This document shows positions 9,943 to 22,829 of a stretch of DNA of 64,000 nt, piece after piece. A model generated the notes under the pieces. It saw only the letters and a list, made by a program, of their open reading frames with translations, was not told the DNA's origin and searched no databases. Source of the DNA: Dama dama (Eukaryota > Chordata > Mammalia > Artiodactyla > Cervidae); assembly GCF_033118175.1 (NCBI RefSeq), contig NC_083694.1, forward strand, positions 35,301,608 to 35,365,607, given 5' to 3'. Each line of letters begins with the position of its first letter. Position 1 is the first letter of the stretch. The position numbers and the translations under genes were made by a program.

Positions 9943-12900
9943 GCAGCCCTTCAGGGGTCCCACGTGAACGCCTGATTATTTACCAGATACTTAACACCTT
10001 CATATACTCGAATATCTAATTTTTCAATCCCATAAAACTGCTAAAAGTTTCCTTCAGTATATTAATTTCTTGGCTGCTTTATATATGGAAACAGCTTGAT
10101 GGGAAAAGCAGTACCAAATGTTATTCTCATCTTTTTTGTTCTTCTATTATTTTGACGAGCTTGAGCCCTCTATTCCTAGCTATCTTACAGCTTTTCAGTG
10201 TCATCAAAATATTTTCTTCAATTTACCCAACTTTTTAAGTTGTCATTATTGGGGTGTTGGTCAGATATAAACTATTCTGTCATTACTAGAAGTGAAAGCT
10301 AACCACTGCTATAGAAATTATCATCTTAAAGTCTATCATATCTAAATTAAAGTGTGCACTTTTTAATATAATATTTAGCTCATTAACATTAAAGGATGAC
10401 AATATTCAAATTAATACTTAGGAACAATATTTTAAAAGTGACACTAAAGATAATGAGATTTCTTTTTTAAAGGGATTTCTTTTAAACTCTTTACATTGTC
10501 CACTCTTTTAAATAATACAGTGATAAACTTCATTGGATGCATACTTTTGTGTCATAATGTCTCGAGTAGGCTTCAAAAGGCATAGTTTATTGATCAAAGT
10601 TATAAACATTTTAAAAGTTCTGCTACATTTTTGCCTTATTGTCTCCAGAAAGGTTTGGCTATTTACATGGATAATTAGGCTTAACTTTGAATGCACATCT
10701 ATAACTTTGAACTTTTTCTAATTTAAGAAAAAAATGAGAAAAAATATTGATCCTGGAAAGTATTTTTCCCTACCCATCTAGCCATAAAATTTTATAAAGG
10801 GAGTTTTATTTTGTTCTTTACACACAACAAAAGATCTCTTTGAGCCTGATTCAAAATGTATTAAAGTTTATTCCTAAAGATCTTTTATTTCTAGCAACAT
10901 GTTTGAGTTTATATCAAAGAGGGGGCTCCCATGAAATCCACGTTGTAATATTAAATGCTTCAATAATTGCTGAAGTGGAGGTCTGGTAAGCAAAGTCTAA
11001 CAAGAAGAAAGGTGCTCAAGTTTGCACATGGTTTAAGATTTCAAACATATCTGGGTGGCATGACAGTGCTCATGCATCTTCTGTTGCTATCCATTGGGAA
11101 AGCACCATTTGAGTCCATTTAGTAAGAGTTACTATATGGCTAGGTTTGGTTTACATGATGTGGAAGAAACTTGGGATCTGAACTTTGAAATGACAGGACA
11201 GAATATTGTGTGGCTACCTCTTTAAAAAGCTATAAGAATGTGGGGTGGCCTAGGGCATCTCAGCAAGGGAGGCTGACTTCAAATTACCAGACACGCCTAT
11301 TATGAAGTGTTGAAAGGAGAAAGAAAAACAAATAATAAAGTTACAAAATAAAGTTTATTTTATCAAAATTAAAACTGCTTCCTTCTCTCCACTTCAGAGC
11401 AATCTTGAGATGGAACAGTCTGAGGATTACATTGCTATATCCCTTAGCAGTTAGTTTCACGGCAGGAGGTGCCTGCTATAGACAAAATTATAGGGTTAGG
11501 AATGTTCACAATTCAGCAACCTCATTGGCTTGACTATTCCTCAAGGCTTTTGAATCAAATATTTATACATCTAAATGGGAGCAAAGAAAAGAAAATGGTT
11601 CATAAAGAGAGTCCCAGAGCATGTATTATTAAAATAACAGATGGAAATATTATATTTTTGAAACATTCTTGCTATGAAGAAGTCTTTTGAAGTGTGTTTT
11701 GGTAGGATAAACTGAGCCAAAAGTAGAGGAGAGAGAGAAAAGAAAAAAAAGTTTTATTTTCAAATATTTAGTGTCAGCAGTGTACAAAGTTAGCACTTTC
11801 CAAAAAAGGCATGTCTCAAAATGCACTGCAGCACAGTGAGTTTGCAAAGTCTCTACTTTACATAACAGTCCCAGGGGAGGAATAATTTGGAAAATACTTG
11901 ATTGTCCTTGTTCAGTTTGCGTGTATAGTCTCTGGAATCTTGACCTCTGAAATCTTTACAGAGGGTGCACGGCCTCTCCCCACTGAACTTTTCATGTTTC
12001 CTAAACTCACTGAAACCTAAGCTAAGACTCCGGGCATTGTCTCATAAAAGCTATCGGCCACCTCATTCTTGCTGAGATTTGGGGGCAGATTAAGAGTGTG
12101 GATTTTATGCTACATGGCCAGTATTGCTGGGTCATCTAATCAGGGTTTAAAGAATAAAAATAGAGGCGTGAAATGCAAGGCAAAAAGCAAGAAAGCCAGG
12201 CAGAAGGCCAAATGAAAAGTTCATCACACTTGGTTTATTTTCCTCTACATGGGAGCTTGTACCCTTGACAAAATCAATAGTTCAGAAATATTCTGTTCTT
12301 TCCAGGAAAAATACCCCATTACTAAGCCATCAATTTGAATTTCTCCATCATTTAGCTTTTGGGACATGGTTCAGTTATCCTGCTAGTCTCAGCTATTAAC
12401 TGGATCTGCTATATGATGATGTGATTTATTGCATGGCAGCTGGCAGTTACTCTAGCCAAAGAGAGAGAGAATTCATAGGAACGGGATTATTCTGACCTTG
12501 TTTCCAGATACAATCTATCTGACAGGGATCTGAATGCAACTTCTGCTTGACTCTACTCTTATAAGGAACAAAATAGGAAGACTAGTCTGGGAGAAGGGGT
12601 AATGGTAATGATTTGACAAATAATGAAAGTTCATCTGTATTGATATTTACTTATCAGATGATCTAAGTATTACTGAGTTTGAGGACTTGGTTTTTGTATA
12701 CATGCCCTAAATATCAAACAATGACCAGTCAGCAAAGGGTGAAAAAAAAAAATCCAGTGATGTATGACTTCTGAAAAAAATCAAAGTGAGCAATCAGATG
12801 ACAAATTCTACTGAAAGGTAAAGGCAAGAAAGAGAAAAAAAAGAGTGACTCCCTCCCACCCACCAGTGGGGGCCACCTCAGGGCAAAGCAAGAAAATGCT

Positions 12901-13374
12901 TTAGTAGTGGCTCCATAGGTGACAGCATCTGCTCGGCGAACTGACTCAGAAAGCCCTAGAAACTCAGGGTTCCAGGCAGCAGCAGAAAAGACTCTTGGCA
13001 GAGCTGCTTCCTGTGCCTCTTTTGATCACAGGGCTCAGGCCTTGGAAAGGTTTTCACCAGCCTGTGGTTTCCTGGTTGTGCGTCAGTACATTCTGGCTGA
13101 AACACTTCACTTCCTTCAGGCCAGCCCCTCCACCAGCGGCTCCCAGCTTCATGGTTCACTTTCTCCAGCTTTGAACTAGACTCCAAGGACACTGCTGGCT
13201 GCGGCAGGAACCCTGAATGGGAGGACTGCAGCTGTGATGCTAGCTAGCTCTCTCCTACTTGGGACAGAGATCCTAAGTGGAAAAAAATTAATGGAGCCAT
13301 ACCAAAAGTCCACTCAAGTATTGAAGCATAGAAAATTCTCTGGTTCCCACACAATCTCTTTTCAAAGACAGTCT
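9943..13374. other. 3.4 kb largely unique, no gene seen
   Basis: No recognised repeat in most of it. 10.0-11.9 kb is AT-rich, with weak open frames of 62-73 residues. 12840-13260 is richer in G and C, with overlapping 78-86-residue frames on both strands that show no family signature; see findings. A purine-rich A-run occurs near 12830. Confidence 0.45.
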
Positions 13375-13505
13375 GCAAAACAGAATTACCTAGACAAGTA
13401 ATAAAAATACAGAGATTCCCAGCCCAGTATCAGACCTTCTAAATCAGAATCTCTAAGTGGGAGACTGGGAACCTGTGTTCTTAAGAATCTCCTGCACAAT
13501 GCTGA
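13375..13505. mobile_element. MER5-like hAT-Charlie element
   Basis: AGAATTACCTAGACAAGTAATAAAAATACAGATT...TCTAAATCAGAATCTCTAAGTGGG...ACCTGTGTTCTTAAGAATCTCC follows the MER5A consensus, a short non-autonomous hAT transposon. The sequence is near-palindromic in character, so no strand is assigned. Confidence 0.65.
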
Positions 13506-13511
13506 CATATA

Positions 13512-13640
13512 ATCACTGTCTAGTATAATATGCCCAATTTTATAAATCAGGAAACTCAGATCCAGAAATGTTGAGTAACTTTGCTAAGGTAAAACAGGTT
13601 CTAACCATGCTCTTAACCATGGAGTGTCCTTCTGTGCTTT
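13512..13640 (-). mobile_element. MIR fragment, antisense
   Basis: CCAATTTTATAAATCAGGAAACTCAGATCCAGAAATGTTGAGTAACTTTGCTAAGG corresponds to the reverse complement of the MIR core (conserved GAGGAAACTGAGGCxCAGAGAGG pattern). Confidence 0.65.
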
Positions 13641-13714
13641 GATCCCATATAACTCTCCAAGAAAACTAATTCTGCTTACATAGGGCCCCTTTTATATTCC
13701 ACTACCCTCAACTC

Positions 13715-13921
13715 CCCAGGTGGCACAGTGGTAAAGAATCTGCCTGCTAAAGCAGAAGGTGCAGGAAATGTGGGTTCGATCCCTGGGTTGGGAAGATCCC
13801 CTGAAGTAGAAAATGGCAACCCACTCCAGTATTCTTGCTTGGAAAATTTCATGGACAGAAGAGCCTCTCAGGCTACATTACATGGGGTGGCAAAAAGTCT
13901 GACATGACTGAGTGAGCATAT
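13715..13921 (+). mobile_element. Bov-tA SINE with near-exact TSD
   Basis: Full element from the tRNA-like head to the BovB-like tail. The pol III B-box-like GGTTCGATCC is at 13773-13782. Flanks are ACCCTCAACTC at 13704-13714 and ACCGTCAACTC at 13922-13932, one mismatch in 11. Confidence 0.92.
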
Positions 13922-13932
13922 ACCGTCAACTC

Positions 13933-14469
13933 AGGTTTTATTAGAAAACACATAAGATCAGAACAGCTATCAGAAAAAAGCACATGGTACTTTTGTTTAC
14001 CTGTTTTGGGTGAGGAGGTGTATGTATAAAGGAATCTGAGACACTGGAAGTTCGGATAGCTCACATACACACACACAAAGGAATTCTTCAGACACTTCAG
14101 TGAATGATAAATTATATACAGTTATTCAAAAATGTCAGGGTTATCTATAGATCAAGATTTTTGTTGGGTGATTTGGGGGATTGATAGAGATTAGGAAGGA
14201 CTGAATAGAAGACTAGAGAATATCCCAAAGAAAATGGGTGATTCTCCTCTTAAAACACTAGTTTGCAATGGATCAGAACCATTGTAAGTTGAAAATTGTA
14301 CCAAAAATAATATATGATTTTATCATCCACATATTTACAGGCCAGAATTTAGATTGTGCCAGGAGTCACAGACTATCTCAGAGAAGTCATAATCCCATGC
14401 GATTAAGTACTTAATGGTAAAAACATGGAAGAAATTTTTTAACGAGAACAAGAGTAAAAGTTGTGGTTG
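13933..14469. other. no clear feature
   Basis: Unique AT-rich sequence with a short CA repeat at 14062-14078. Confidence 0.4.
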
Positions 14470-14640
14470 CTAATACAATTTCTGGAGTCACATATCTATG
14501 AGTCAAAATCCCAGATCTACCACTGACTAGCTGTGTGGCCTTGAGGAAGTTATTTAACTTCTGTGAGTCTAATTTCCTCATCTATAGATGCCTATAGATG
14601 ATCTATAAGTGCCTTACAGGGCACTTAAAAATATTCAAGT
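14470..14640 (+). mobile_element. MIR SINE
   Basis: TCTACCACTGACTAGCTGTGTGGCCTTGAGGAAG...TTTCCTCATCTATAGATG matches the MIR core in sense. Confidence 0.85.
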
Positions 14641-15769
14641 ATGGTGGGTGGTGGAGAGGGGGAGTAATTGCAGAGAGAGGGTGCTGAGGTTATTGAAGAA
14701 AACAAAAGGCAATGGGTAAAATGCAGGTAAACCAAGATTATCTAGGGAGAAATATATCTAGATTAATAAAACCTGAAGAGTAACAAACTAAAAATATTTG
14801 TATAATAATTAATTTAAAAACTTAAGCTGAGCTTTTTCACCAAATCTCCAGAGTCTTGTGCCCATAGACAAACTATATCCAGCCTAAGGAGTGTGGAAAG
14901 ATTATTGAACCTGAAATATAATATCTGCATTGGATCAGCTCCATGAAATTTAGAGTTTTATCTGCTTTGTTCACTCTTGCACCCAGTGTTTAGTTACAAA
15001 ATGCATGAATGGATTGATGGGCTCTGATAAGGACCAAAAACCTCAATACCTTAACAAAGGAGGAGACTGATGAATATGTAGTGAATGTATAAATACCACT
15101 GTACTTCTGGGTGATAGTCTATCCAGGGTGCAGATAAGCCATTTCTGTTAGCCATGACAACCAAGGGATGAAGAAAGTTACCCTATCATGTTGCTGTCAA
15201 AACACCTTGAGTGCTACCGTGATGCCAATGAAATTGAGGAACAATTGCCTAGAGAGAGGTTCTAATATTAGTAACAAACTGCCCAATAAATAGAAGATAT
15301 TAGTGATACTGTCTCAATTTGATGGCATGTCAAGAAAGTCAAAAGTTTGCTCTAAACATCTCTAAAATAATGCTACAATATAATGAAGATTTGGTGGATA
15401 GGTGTTGAAAGTAGACCAATTTAATAAATCTTTCTTGTGTTAGAATTGAAGTTCAAAGTTATTAACTTTTAGAAAGACAAGGAGGCAGGAAGGAGAGATG
15501 GAAAGGGGGAGGAAGCAGGAAGGAAGGGCAAAAGAAGAAGATGAAAGAAGGAAAAGAAAACCAACAAAGAGAGCATAGAATCATCTGTTTAAACCAAATT
15601 GTAAGCAAGCAGAAAAGTATACTTATCTTCTAATCTATTTTCTCTTAAAATATTCTTAGCATGACAGTCCAGTTAGTGACTATAAAATGAATCAAACTGT
15701 CACAAAGAGCAAGAGTTCCCACTTCACAGCTGACTGCAATGTACCCAGTGTCTTGGTCAGTGGAAGTGA
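14641..15769. other. unique, with a purine-rich tract
   Basis: No gene recognised. 15476-15565 is almost all A and G (GGAGGCAGGAAGGAGAG-like units), a low-complexity polypurine tract. Confidence 0.45.
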
Positions 15770-15985
15770 TGTGGCATGCTGGTGAGGAGATCAACTTGAT
15801 GTCAGAAAGGTGAGAGTTTTGCATCTCCCTAATTCTGTGAATTCAAACAAGCCACTTATCAGGACTAAGCCTCAGACATTTTGTCTTTCTTCAAAAGTGA
15901 GATAATAACACATATCTCATAGGGGTTTTATAAAGTTTGATCCAGAATCTGGTACACTCTTAAGGCTCAACAAAGGCTATCTATC
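15770..15985 (+). mobile_element. MIR SINE, degraded
   Basis: AATTCAAACAAGCCACTTATCAGGACTAAGCCTCAG...AAGTGAGATAATAACACATATCTCATAGGGGTTTTATAAAG follows the second half of MIR in sense. Confidence 0.7.
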
Positions 15986-16959
15986 CATTTTCATTGTCGT
16001 TGTTAATATTATTGAGATACTGAAATACCTCAGATATATCACTTAAGAATATGTTATGTCAATTGGTCTGGAAAATGGAGCTGCAAAACACATTCATTGC
16101 TGGGTCTCATGGGAGGGAGAATGATCCGAAAGCTGTAATCCCCTGCAGCAGTTGGGATGGCTATATTTAGCTTTTATATATAGCCTTAAGCTCACAAACT
16201 GCATGCAACTTTTATTATCCTTTGCAATCAACCCTCTGGTTACACAGAATAAATTTTACCTTTTGCTGATGGAGCAATGAAAGCAAAGAAAAATAAATAC
16301 TTGGCCTGGGATCATAAGATGAGCCATAATTATCATAATTCCCCAAATCCCAGTCCCAGGTCCAGCCAAACAAACTAGTGTTTCCATGAGGTTAAACAGT
16401 GAGTCAACCCTAGAGATATTTGGGACAATTTTAAAACAATCCAAATAGACTTTGTATTTCTTATTTGTACAAAACAGTGAACTGAAACAGAGGAATCAAG
16501 AATACAAGGCAGTGTAGCAAAGGAAGCAAAAAAATCGTTTAAGTTTTGCTGTAAAAACAAAGTACATTTGATTCATGAGCTATAGGAAGATTATTCTGCC
16601 AACAGAGAACCAAAAGAGTGAGGTCAGTTTCAGAGAAAAGTTATTAACATAGTCTGTGTGGTTACTAAGGTGGTTGCATGGAGACCTAAAATTTTTTTAA
16701 TAAAATAAGAAGTATTGAATCAGATTCTGAGAGGTCAGAGAACGGAAGAGAAAGAGCGGAGTAGTGGGAATAAGGTGACCTGACTCTATCAGTAATTGAA
16801 CTGCTTTATGGAAAACACATAGTTGTTCAAGTGGAGATATATAGTGTAGCCCTACAGAATGGATTTGAGGACAAAATAAAAGTGGGTTCTTTTAAGTGTT
16901 TTAAAAACTTTATCCACTCAAAAAAAGAAACACCCTGGGAAAAATGAAAACCTAAATCT
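15986..16959. other. no clear feature
   Basis: Mixed unique sequence. Overlapping minus-strand frames at 16256-16560 (61-62 residues) show no family signature. Confidence 0.4.
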
Positions 16960-17800
16960 TACTCTCTTTTATCCACAAATAGATGTCTATCAACCACTAG
17001 GTAGTAGATATTATAGAGGATTCAAAGACATTAAAACCTGAATTCGACACTCAAAAATTTTATTTAAAGGGTAAAACATAAAAGAATGTAATTATATAAA
17101 GATAAATAAGACATATTTTGATAGATTACTAAATGATAGAAGGCTGCTATAGAAATTTATTCATGTTGATGAGAGACTGCTAAAAGCCGGAATGTCATGG
17201 AAAGCAAAATAAAAGGAAGTTGGATTTGAGATATGACCTGAAGGATTTAAACTGTTAAAATGAAAGTGTGGAGGGGTTTCTATTACACTGAAGAGTTAGA
17301 AATTTATTTTACGAACACTGGAGTTAAAAATCTAAAAATTTTTGTCTAGAAATGAATCTTTTGGAAGACTCATCTAGCAGAATTGGTTTGGATGAAGATT
17401 ATATGTAAGAAGACTCATTAGAAGATTATTTATCAAAGTGGAAATATAATAACAAGAACATGAAATAATGTGGTCTTGGGAATTAAAAATGAAACAAGTA
17501 CGTGAGAGCTCTTTTGAGAGATTTGGGGAAAAAACCTACAAAATCTGATAATTGATTAGGTGGAGAAAGCAAAGCTATGGATAAAAATTAGGCAAACATG
17601 ACTATGGCTTTAAGCCTAAGACTAGAAAAATATGGTACCATTTATAGACCTAGGATATCAAGTGGAGAATGTTTTGGCAACTTTTGAGAATAAAATTTTT
17701 GGTACAGTGGTTTGGGAGTATATTAGTATACTATAATAGCTGTAGAAATTAGTTCTTGCAGGTGTGCTTAGAGATGTCACAGAAAATCAGGGATTGACTC
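16960..17800. repeat. possible ancient decayed interspersed repeat, family unknown
   Basis: Phrases such as GATATGACCTGAAGGATT, TATCAAGTGGAGAATG and GGCTTTAAGCCTAAGACTAG recall an old mammalian repeat whose copies describe a similar order of words, but I cannot name it. It may be simple AT-rich unique DNA. Confidence 0.3.
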
Positions 17801-18100
17801 AAGAAAAATTAGAGACTAGGAATCAAAGAATTTAGTACTACATTTTAAAAATCCCAATTGTCTGTAAAGATGTTATCTACCTTGTAGAGAAAGCATCCAT
17901 TATGACATAAGCTGTATATCAATTTCACATGGCCATAGGAACATGAACAGCAAAATCTGCTTAAATATTACCAAACTCAGGCACCCCTATGTCTTTCAAA
18001 AGGGTATGTGGAATATGCCAACAAAATAACTTTTTGCTATAGTATATTCTAAGAGAGATGATTTATTTTCCTCATAACTGATGACAGATACCTTCATTAT

Positions 18101-18587
18101 TGTGGTAGGCAGCATTGATGGTTCCCCAAATATGTCTATGTTCTAATTCTTAGAGCCTATGAATATCTTACCTTACATTGTGAAAGGGACTTTGCAGGAG
18201 TGATAAAGTTATGAATCTTGAGGTGAGGAGGTTATCCCGGATTATCCAGGTGATTCAAATATAATCATGGGACATTCTTTTAGTGAAAAAAGTAGGGCAG
18301 GAGAATCATAGTCAGAAAGAGACTTGAAGATGTTATGCTTATAACTTTGAAGATGGAGAATGTGGCCATGAGCCAAGGAATGCAGGCGACCTCTAAAATC
18401 TGGAAAGGGCAAAGAAACAGACTCTCCCTTAGAGCCTCTAAAAGGAATGCAGCCCTGTCAACACCTTGATATTGCCCAATGAGACTCTCATTGAACTTCT
18501 GACCTACAGAACTGAGAGATAAAAATTTTGCTTGTAAAGTCACTATGTTTCTGGTAACTTGTTACAGAAGCAATAGGAAATTCATAT
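18101..18587 (+). mobile_element. solo LTR of the MLT1 type (ERVL-MaLR)
   Basis: TGTGGTAGGCAGCATTGATGGTTCCCC at the left; the middle has CTTACCTTACATTGTGAAAGGGACTTTGCAGG and GATGGAGAATGTGGCCATGAGCC; the right end is ACTATGTTTCTGGTAACTTGTTACAG...AATAGGAAA. This order and length (about 490 bp) fit an MLT1-type LTR. No internal retroviral sequence is attached, so it is a solo LTR left by recombination. It is ancient and has no coding capacity. Confidence 0.8.
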
Positions 18588-19520
18588 AATAATATTACAT
18601 ATATTTTCTGAGTAATAATTGGTCACTGAAGAAAATTTAGAAACTACAAAAAAATTTTAATAATATAAAGATCAAAATTACTTCTCTGACCATTACAGAA
18701 TAACTACCATAACTTGCTTTCCTACCATTAAAAAAAAACTAGAAAACAACAAAATATTAGAAATACAGAAAACAATTGTTTTCAGACAAAAAATCTTACT
18801 CTACAAGAAGTGAAGAAAATGAAGTGAGCTCTATAATCCCCCAGCTTTCTCTTTGAAAACACTTTTGAGACCACATTTGTACTCCAATCATCCAAAATGA
18901 AGAGACTTTATTGAACACCCATAGCATGGAGTAGAGACCCAAGAACTTGACACTGCAGTTTTTGGAGAAAATTAACTCTAGAGGAGAGACAACTATAGAT
19001 TTTCATTAAGGAAATCTTTTAAAAGAAAAAAAAAAAAAGCCTGAAAGAACTAACTGGAACCTCAATTAAAATTAAATCTAGAGGCGAGACAACTGTAGAC
19101 TTTCATTAAGAAAGAAGTGGAACCTCAATTAATCTTACTGACATTCTAAACAAAACTCCACATTCTTTAAAGAAATATTACAGTAAGCTTTATTGAATTT
19201 ACTCTCTCAGCTTCTCCTCATGGGTGTCACATATCCTTATTATATAATGTTAATAAGAGAAAGGGTAAAGGAAAAGGATAGAACCAAAAGGTGAGTCTTA
19301 GGGTGGAAGTTTTAAAAATCTTATTAAGAAGTAAGATGAACAAAGAAAATATTGATAGGGACAAATCATAGGATTCATCCCAGCAAAGTGGAAATCATTA
19401 GATGGTTATTAAAATATGGGATACACAAAATAGACACTGATGAGGGTGAAGCAGAGGCTTTAATACAGTACTACCAAAAGCTGGGTGGACCAAAGGTACT
19501 GTCTGCTGGCCGCCTTCCCG
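18588..19520. other. AT-rich, possibly L1M 5' region, with a local duplication
   Basis: No clear family. It contains an imperfect tandem duplication (see separate entry) and an A13 run near 19026. Confidence 0.35.
18971..19130. repeat. imperfect tandem duplication
   Basis: ATTAACTCTAGAGGAGAGAC with the following AACTATAGATTTTCATTAAG (18971-19010) recurs as ATTAAATCTAGAGGCGAGAC plus AACTGTAGACTTTCATTAAG (19071-19110). The following TGGAACCTCAATTAA motif is also doubled, at 19055 and 19118. The spacing differs between the two parts because an A-rich stretch separates the first pair. Confidence 0.8.
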
Positions 19521-21385
19521 ATAAATGAAGAAAACAAAATGCCCATAATTATGTTAGTGTAATATTCACAATCAAAAGTACTAGATAAACAAAAGAGCTT
19601 GGAAATTCAACTCATAACCAAGGAAAAACGAATCAATAGAACCAGATGCAAAAATGACAGAGATGATGGAATTAGCAGATAAGAATATTAAAATTGTTGT
19701 AACAAATATGATCATAAGTTTAAAGTAAAACAGGGACATAAGAACAAGGGAAGTGGAAATGGTAAAGATGAATAAAATTGAATGTCTAGAGATCCTAAAT
19801 ATGCATGCAGTTAAATAACAAAGCTTCAAAAGCATATAAAACACAAATTTAAAAATGAAATGAAAAATAGAAAAATCCACAATTATAGTTGGGTGCAAAA
19901 ACACATCTGTCCTAGTAATAAAACAAGCTGATAGAAAATCAGTCTAGAAGGTTTGAACAACACTACCAACAACTTGAAGCCTATATGACAAATACCAAAA
20001 ATGGCAAGATAGACATTGCTTTCAAGTACAAACGGAACAGTTACCTAGAGAAACTACCTGCTGGACTGTAAAACACATTTAGATAAACTAAAAAGGACTG
20101 AAGTCATACAGAGTATATCCTCTGACTTCAACAAAATTAAATAAGAAGTTAATATTTTAAGATATGTATAAAAATTCCCATGTATTTGGAAATTTAACAA
20201 CATACATCTCAATAAGCAGTGTTAAAGATGAAAATTACAAAGGCAAATAAGATAATATTTAACTGTATGAATATGAAAACAGCATATCATTTAGCTGGGA
20301 TGCAGCTAAAGCAGAGCTTGGAGTTAAATTTATAGTTCTGGTCCTTATATTAAGAAAAAAAAAAGCCTGCCATCAAGGATCTAAGTTTTCATTTTAAGGG
20401 GCCAGAAAATGATGGAACTATTAAGCATAAAGGCAATATAAAGAAGAAAATAATAAAGACTAGAGCAAAAATCAGTGAAACAGAAGGTAAAATCAAAAGA
20501 GAAAAATTAAAAATCTAAGGGCTACCTCTTTAAAAGGATCCATGAAATTTATAAAAGGATCCATAAAATTTATATATATCTAGCTATGTTGATTAAGACA
20601 AAGGTTTTTGCTAACCATAGTGGAAAAAAAGGTTAAATTGACTTAATTTAAAAAAATTTAGAAACCAACATCTACTCTTCAAATGACATCACTAGGACAT
20701 TAAAATGCAAGCCATAAACTGGGAGAAAATGTCAGTAGTATATTATGATAACACTATATCAGATAATATGTAATACATATATCTATGTCTTACATAGTTA
20801 AAAAAAAGCCTCAATTTTTCAAAAATGGTTAAAAAATTTCAGCAGATCTTTTACAAATGAAAAAATGTTTATAACCAAGAGGTAGGAGGAAATATGTTCC
20901 ACATAATCAGTAACTAGGGAAACACAAATCAAATCAACAGTGAAGAATTACTATGTAAGCATTGATGGTAGAAGTGTATAATGTTACAGCTCTGTAGAAT
21001 ACAGTTTATGATTTTTATTATTTGTATTAAAGTACACTGACTTTTTGATCAGTGATTTCATTTCTAAGTATTTATAATAAAAACTAAAAACATGTGTCCA
21101 CAAAATGTCTTGTATACAAATGTTCATAACAGATTTATTTTTAATGACCCCAACTGGAAACAACCAAAAGGTCTACTAGCAAGTTAACAGATAAATTATG
21201 AATATTACTCACCAAAAATAAATAAATGATGCTGCATTCAACAGCATGAAGTTTCAATAACATTGCATGGACTGAACAAAGCCAGGAACAAGAGTACATG
21301 CACTTATATATACTTTCCATTATACTGTTGTATACTCCATTATGTGAGACTTAGAGTAGGCAAAACTAATCTCAAGTAGTTTATA
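19520..21385 (+). mobile_element. old L1M element, deleted internally, sense
   Basis: Runs in L1 order: an ORF1-upstream region (GACAGAGATGATGGAATTAGCAGATAAG), ORF2 endonuclease sequence (AAATCCACAATTATAGTTGGG, AACAACACTACCAAC, GGATGCAGCTAAAGCAGAGCTTGG), then after a gap the ORF2 C-terminal and 3' UTR region (ATGACCCCAACTGGAAACAACC). Large internal deletions and many stops mean no usable frame. Comparison with L1ME/L1M consensus would assign the subfamily. Confidence 0.8.
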
Positions 21386-21499
21386 ATTACTTCTAATTTA
21401 TTCAAACTTTTTTATTTATACTTGAGATAATATTCTGTCACTATTTGATACCATTTTCTGTCTCTACCATTTATGGATAATTATTTGTACACATTAAAT

Positions 21500-21738
21500 A
21501 GCTTAATGATCCCCACTTTATTTCAATAAAAATTATCTTATAGTTTAGATTGTCAAGTTTTCCCATTTTATAAATAATGTTCCAACGATCACCTCTGCAC
21601 ATCAAGCTTTGTCCACATTTGTATCATTTCTTTGGGAAAGATTTCTAGAAAAGAAATAACAGTTTAGATTAAAGGACAAAGGAAGACAATATTTACTTGT
21701 GGCTCCTATTTTTCTGGAATTTGATTTATAAGAATTTT
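21500..21738 (-). mobile_element. possible antisense L1M fragment
   Basis: AATAATGTTCCAACGATCACCTCTGCACATCAAGCTTTGTCCAC...TTGGGAAAGATTTCTAGAA resembles the antisense L1M 3' region. Weak. Confidence 0.4.
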
Positions 21739-21750
21739 ACTTAAAAACTT

Positions 21751-22072
21751 TTCGTACACAAAGAGATCAAACCAGACAATCCTAAAGGAAATCAACCCTG
21801 AGTATTCACTGGAAGGACTGATGCCAAAACTAAAGCTCCAATATTTTGGTCACCTGATGCGAAGAACTGACTCATTGCAAAAGACCGTGATATTGGGAAA
21901 GATTGAAGGCAGGAGGAGAGGGGCACGACAGAGGACGAGATGATTGGATGGCATCGCTGACTCGATGGACATTAGTTTGTGCAAACTCTGGGAGATGGTG
22001 AAGGACAGGGAAGACTGGCGTGCTACAGTCCATGGGGTCACAAAGAGTTGGACACGACTGAGCAACTGAACA
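21751..22072 (+). mobile_element. BovB 3' end, 5'-truncated, with exact TSD
   Basis: About 320 bp of the BovB 3' end, from AGATCAAACCAGACAATCCT to GACACGACTGAGCAACTGAAC. A 12-bp direct repeat ACTTAAAAACTT at 21739-21750 and 22073-22084 flanks it. The minus-strand frames across it are chance ORFs. Confidence 0.93.
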
Positions 22073-22084
22073 ACTTAAAAACTT

Positions 22085-22321
22085 AGCCACATTGACAAAC
22101 CTGGCCAATGGTTCTTATTTCAGGATTGTGGTTGTTTGGAAGATACATTTTGATTAATTAGCCTCTTAGGAATTGGGGCAAGATCTCAAGGAACAGTTAA
22201 CAAAATGCAGTGGCAAAACGTTCATGGAAGCTTGGTTCTGTTGCTGGTGGAGCCTTTGCTGTGTTGAGTCCTACGAGGAGTCTTCTATGGACTTTGGTGG
22301 TAGGAGCTGGATGGAGGTGAA
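22085..22321. other. no clear feature
   Basis: Short unique stretch; an 85-residue frame at 22173-22430 runs into L2 sequence and is not credible as a gene. Confidence 0.35.
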
Positions 22322-22695
22322 TTGTTCCACTGACCCCTCCCTTATGGTTCATTCTCCTAATTCTTCTGGCCTCTCTCAAGTGCCTCCTTCTCAGAGAGGT
22401 CTTCCCTGGCTTTGGCATGTAATTCAATGACTCCCAAGCTCTAACGTGCACATGTGTGCACCCACCCACTCCACTCTCTCTTTGCTCTTAGCTTGATACA
22501 TGTGTTTCTTCATGGCACATGTCATTATCTGACATCTGCCACACACACCATTTCTACCCCCTGGGGGAAGGTAAGCACATGAGAGCAGGGATTTGGTTTT
22601 GTTCCTTGTTAGCCCTATTACTTGGGGTGTATCTGTCTCACAGTTGGTGAGTGATTGCTACCCAGTAAGCTCTCAACTATTTGTTGAATGAATAG
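22322..22695 (+). mobile_element. L2 LINE 3' end
   Basis: TCTCAGAGAGGTCTTCCCTGG, GAGCAGGGATTTGG, and the terminal CAACTATTTGTTGAATGAATAGG follow the L2 3' end in sense. Confidence 0.78.
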
Positions 22696-22829
22696 GGGAT
22701 AAAAAAACTTCAAATTTCTGACCAAAATCTAAAAGAAAAAATAATGTAAGACTGCATATTGCGGGTAGAGGAAACCAAACTAAAACAAAGCAAACAAGCC
22801 TTGGGGAATAAATAAAATGTCTACTGTGG

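Noticed and set aside
22173..22469. Overlapping 85- and 90-residue frames on both strands as a gene
   Set aside because: They run into L2 3' sequence, have no domain signature and are antisense shadows of each other.
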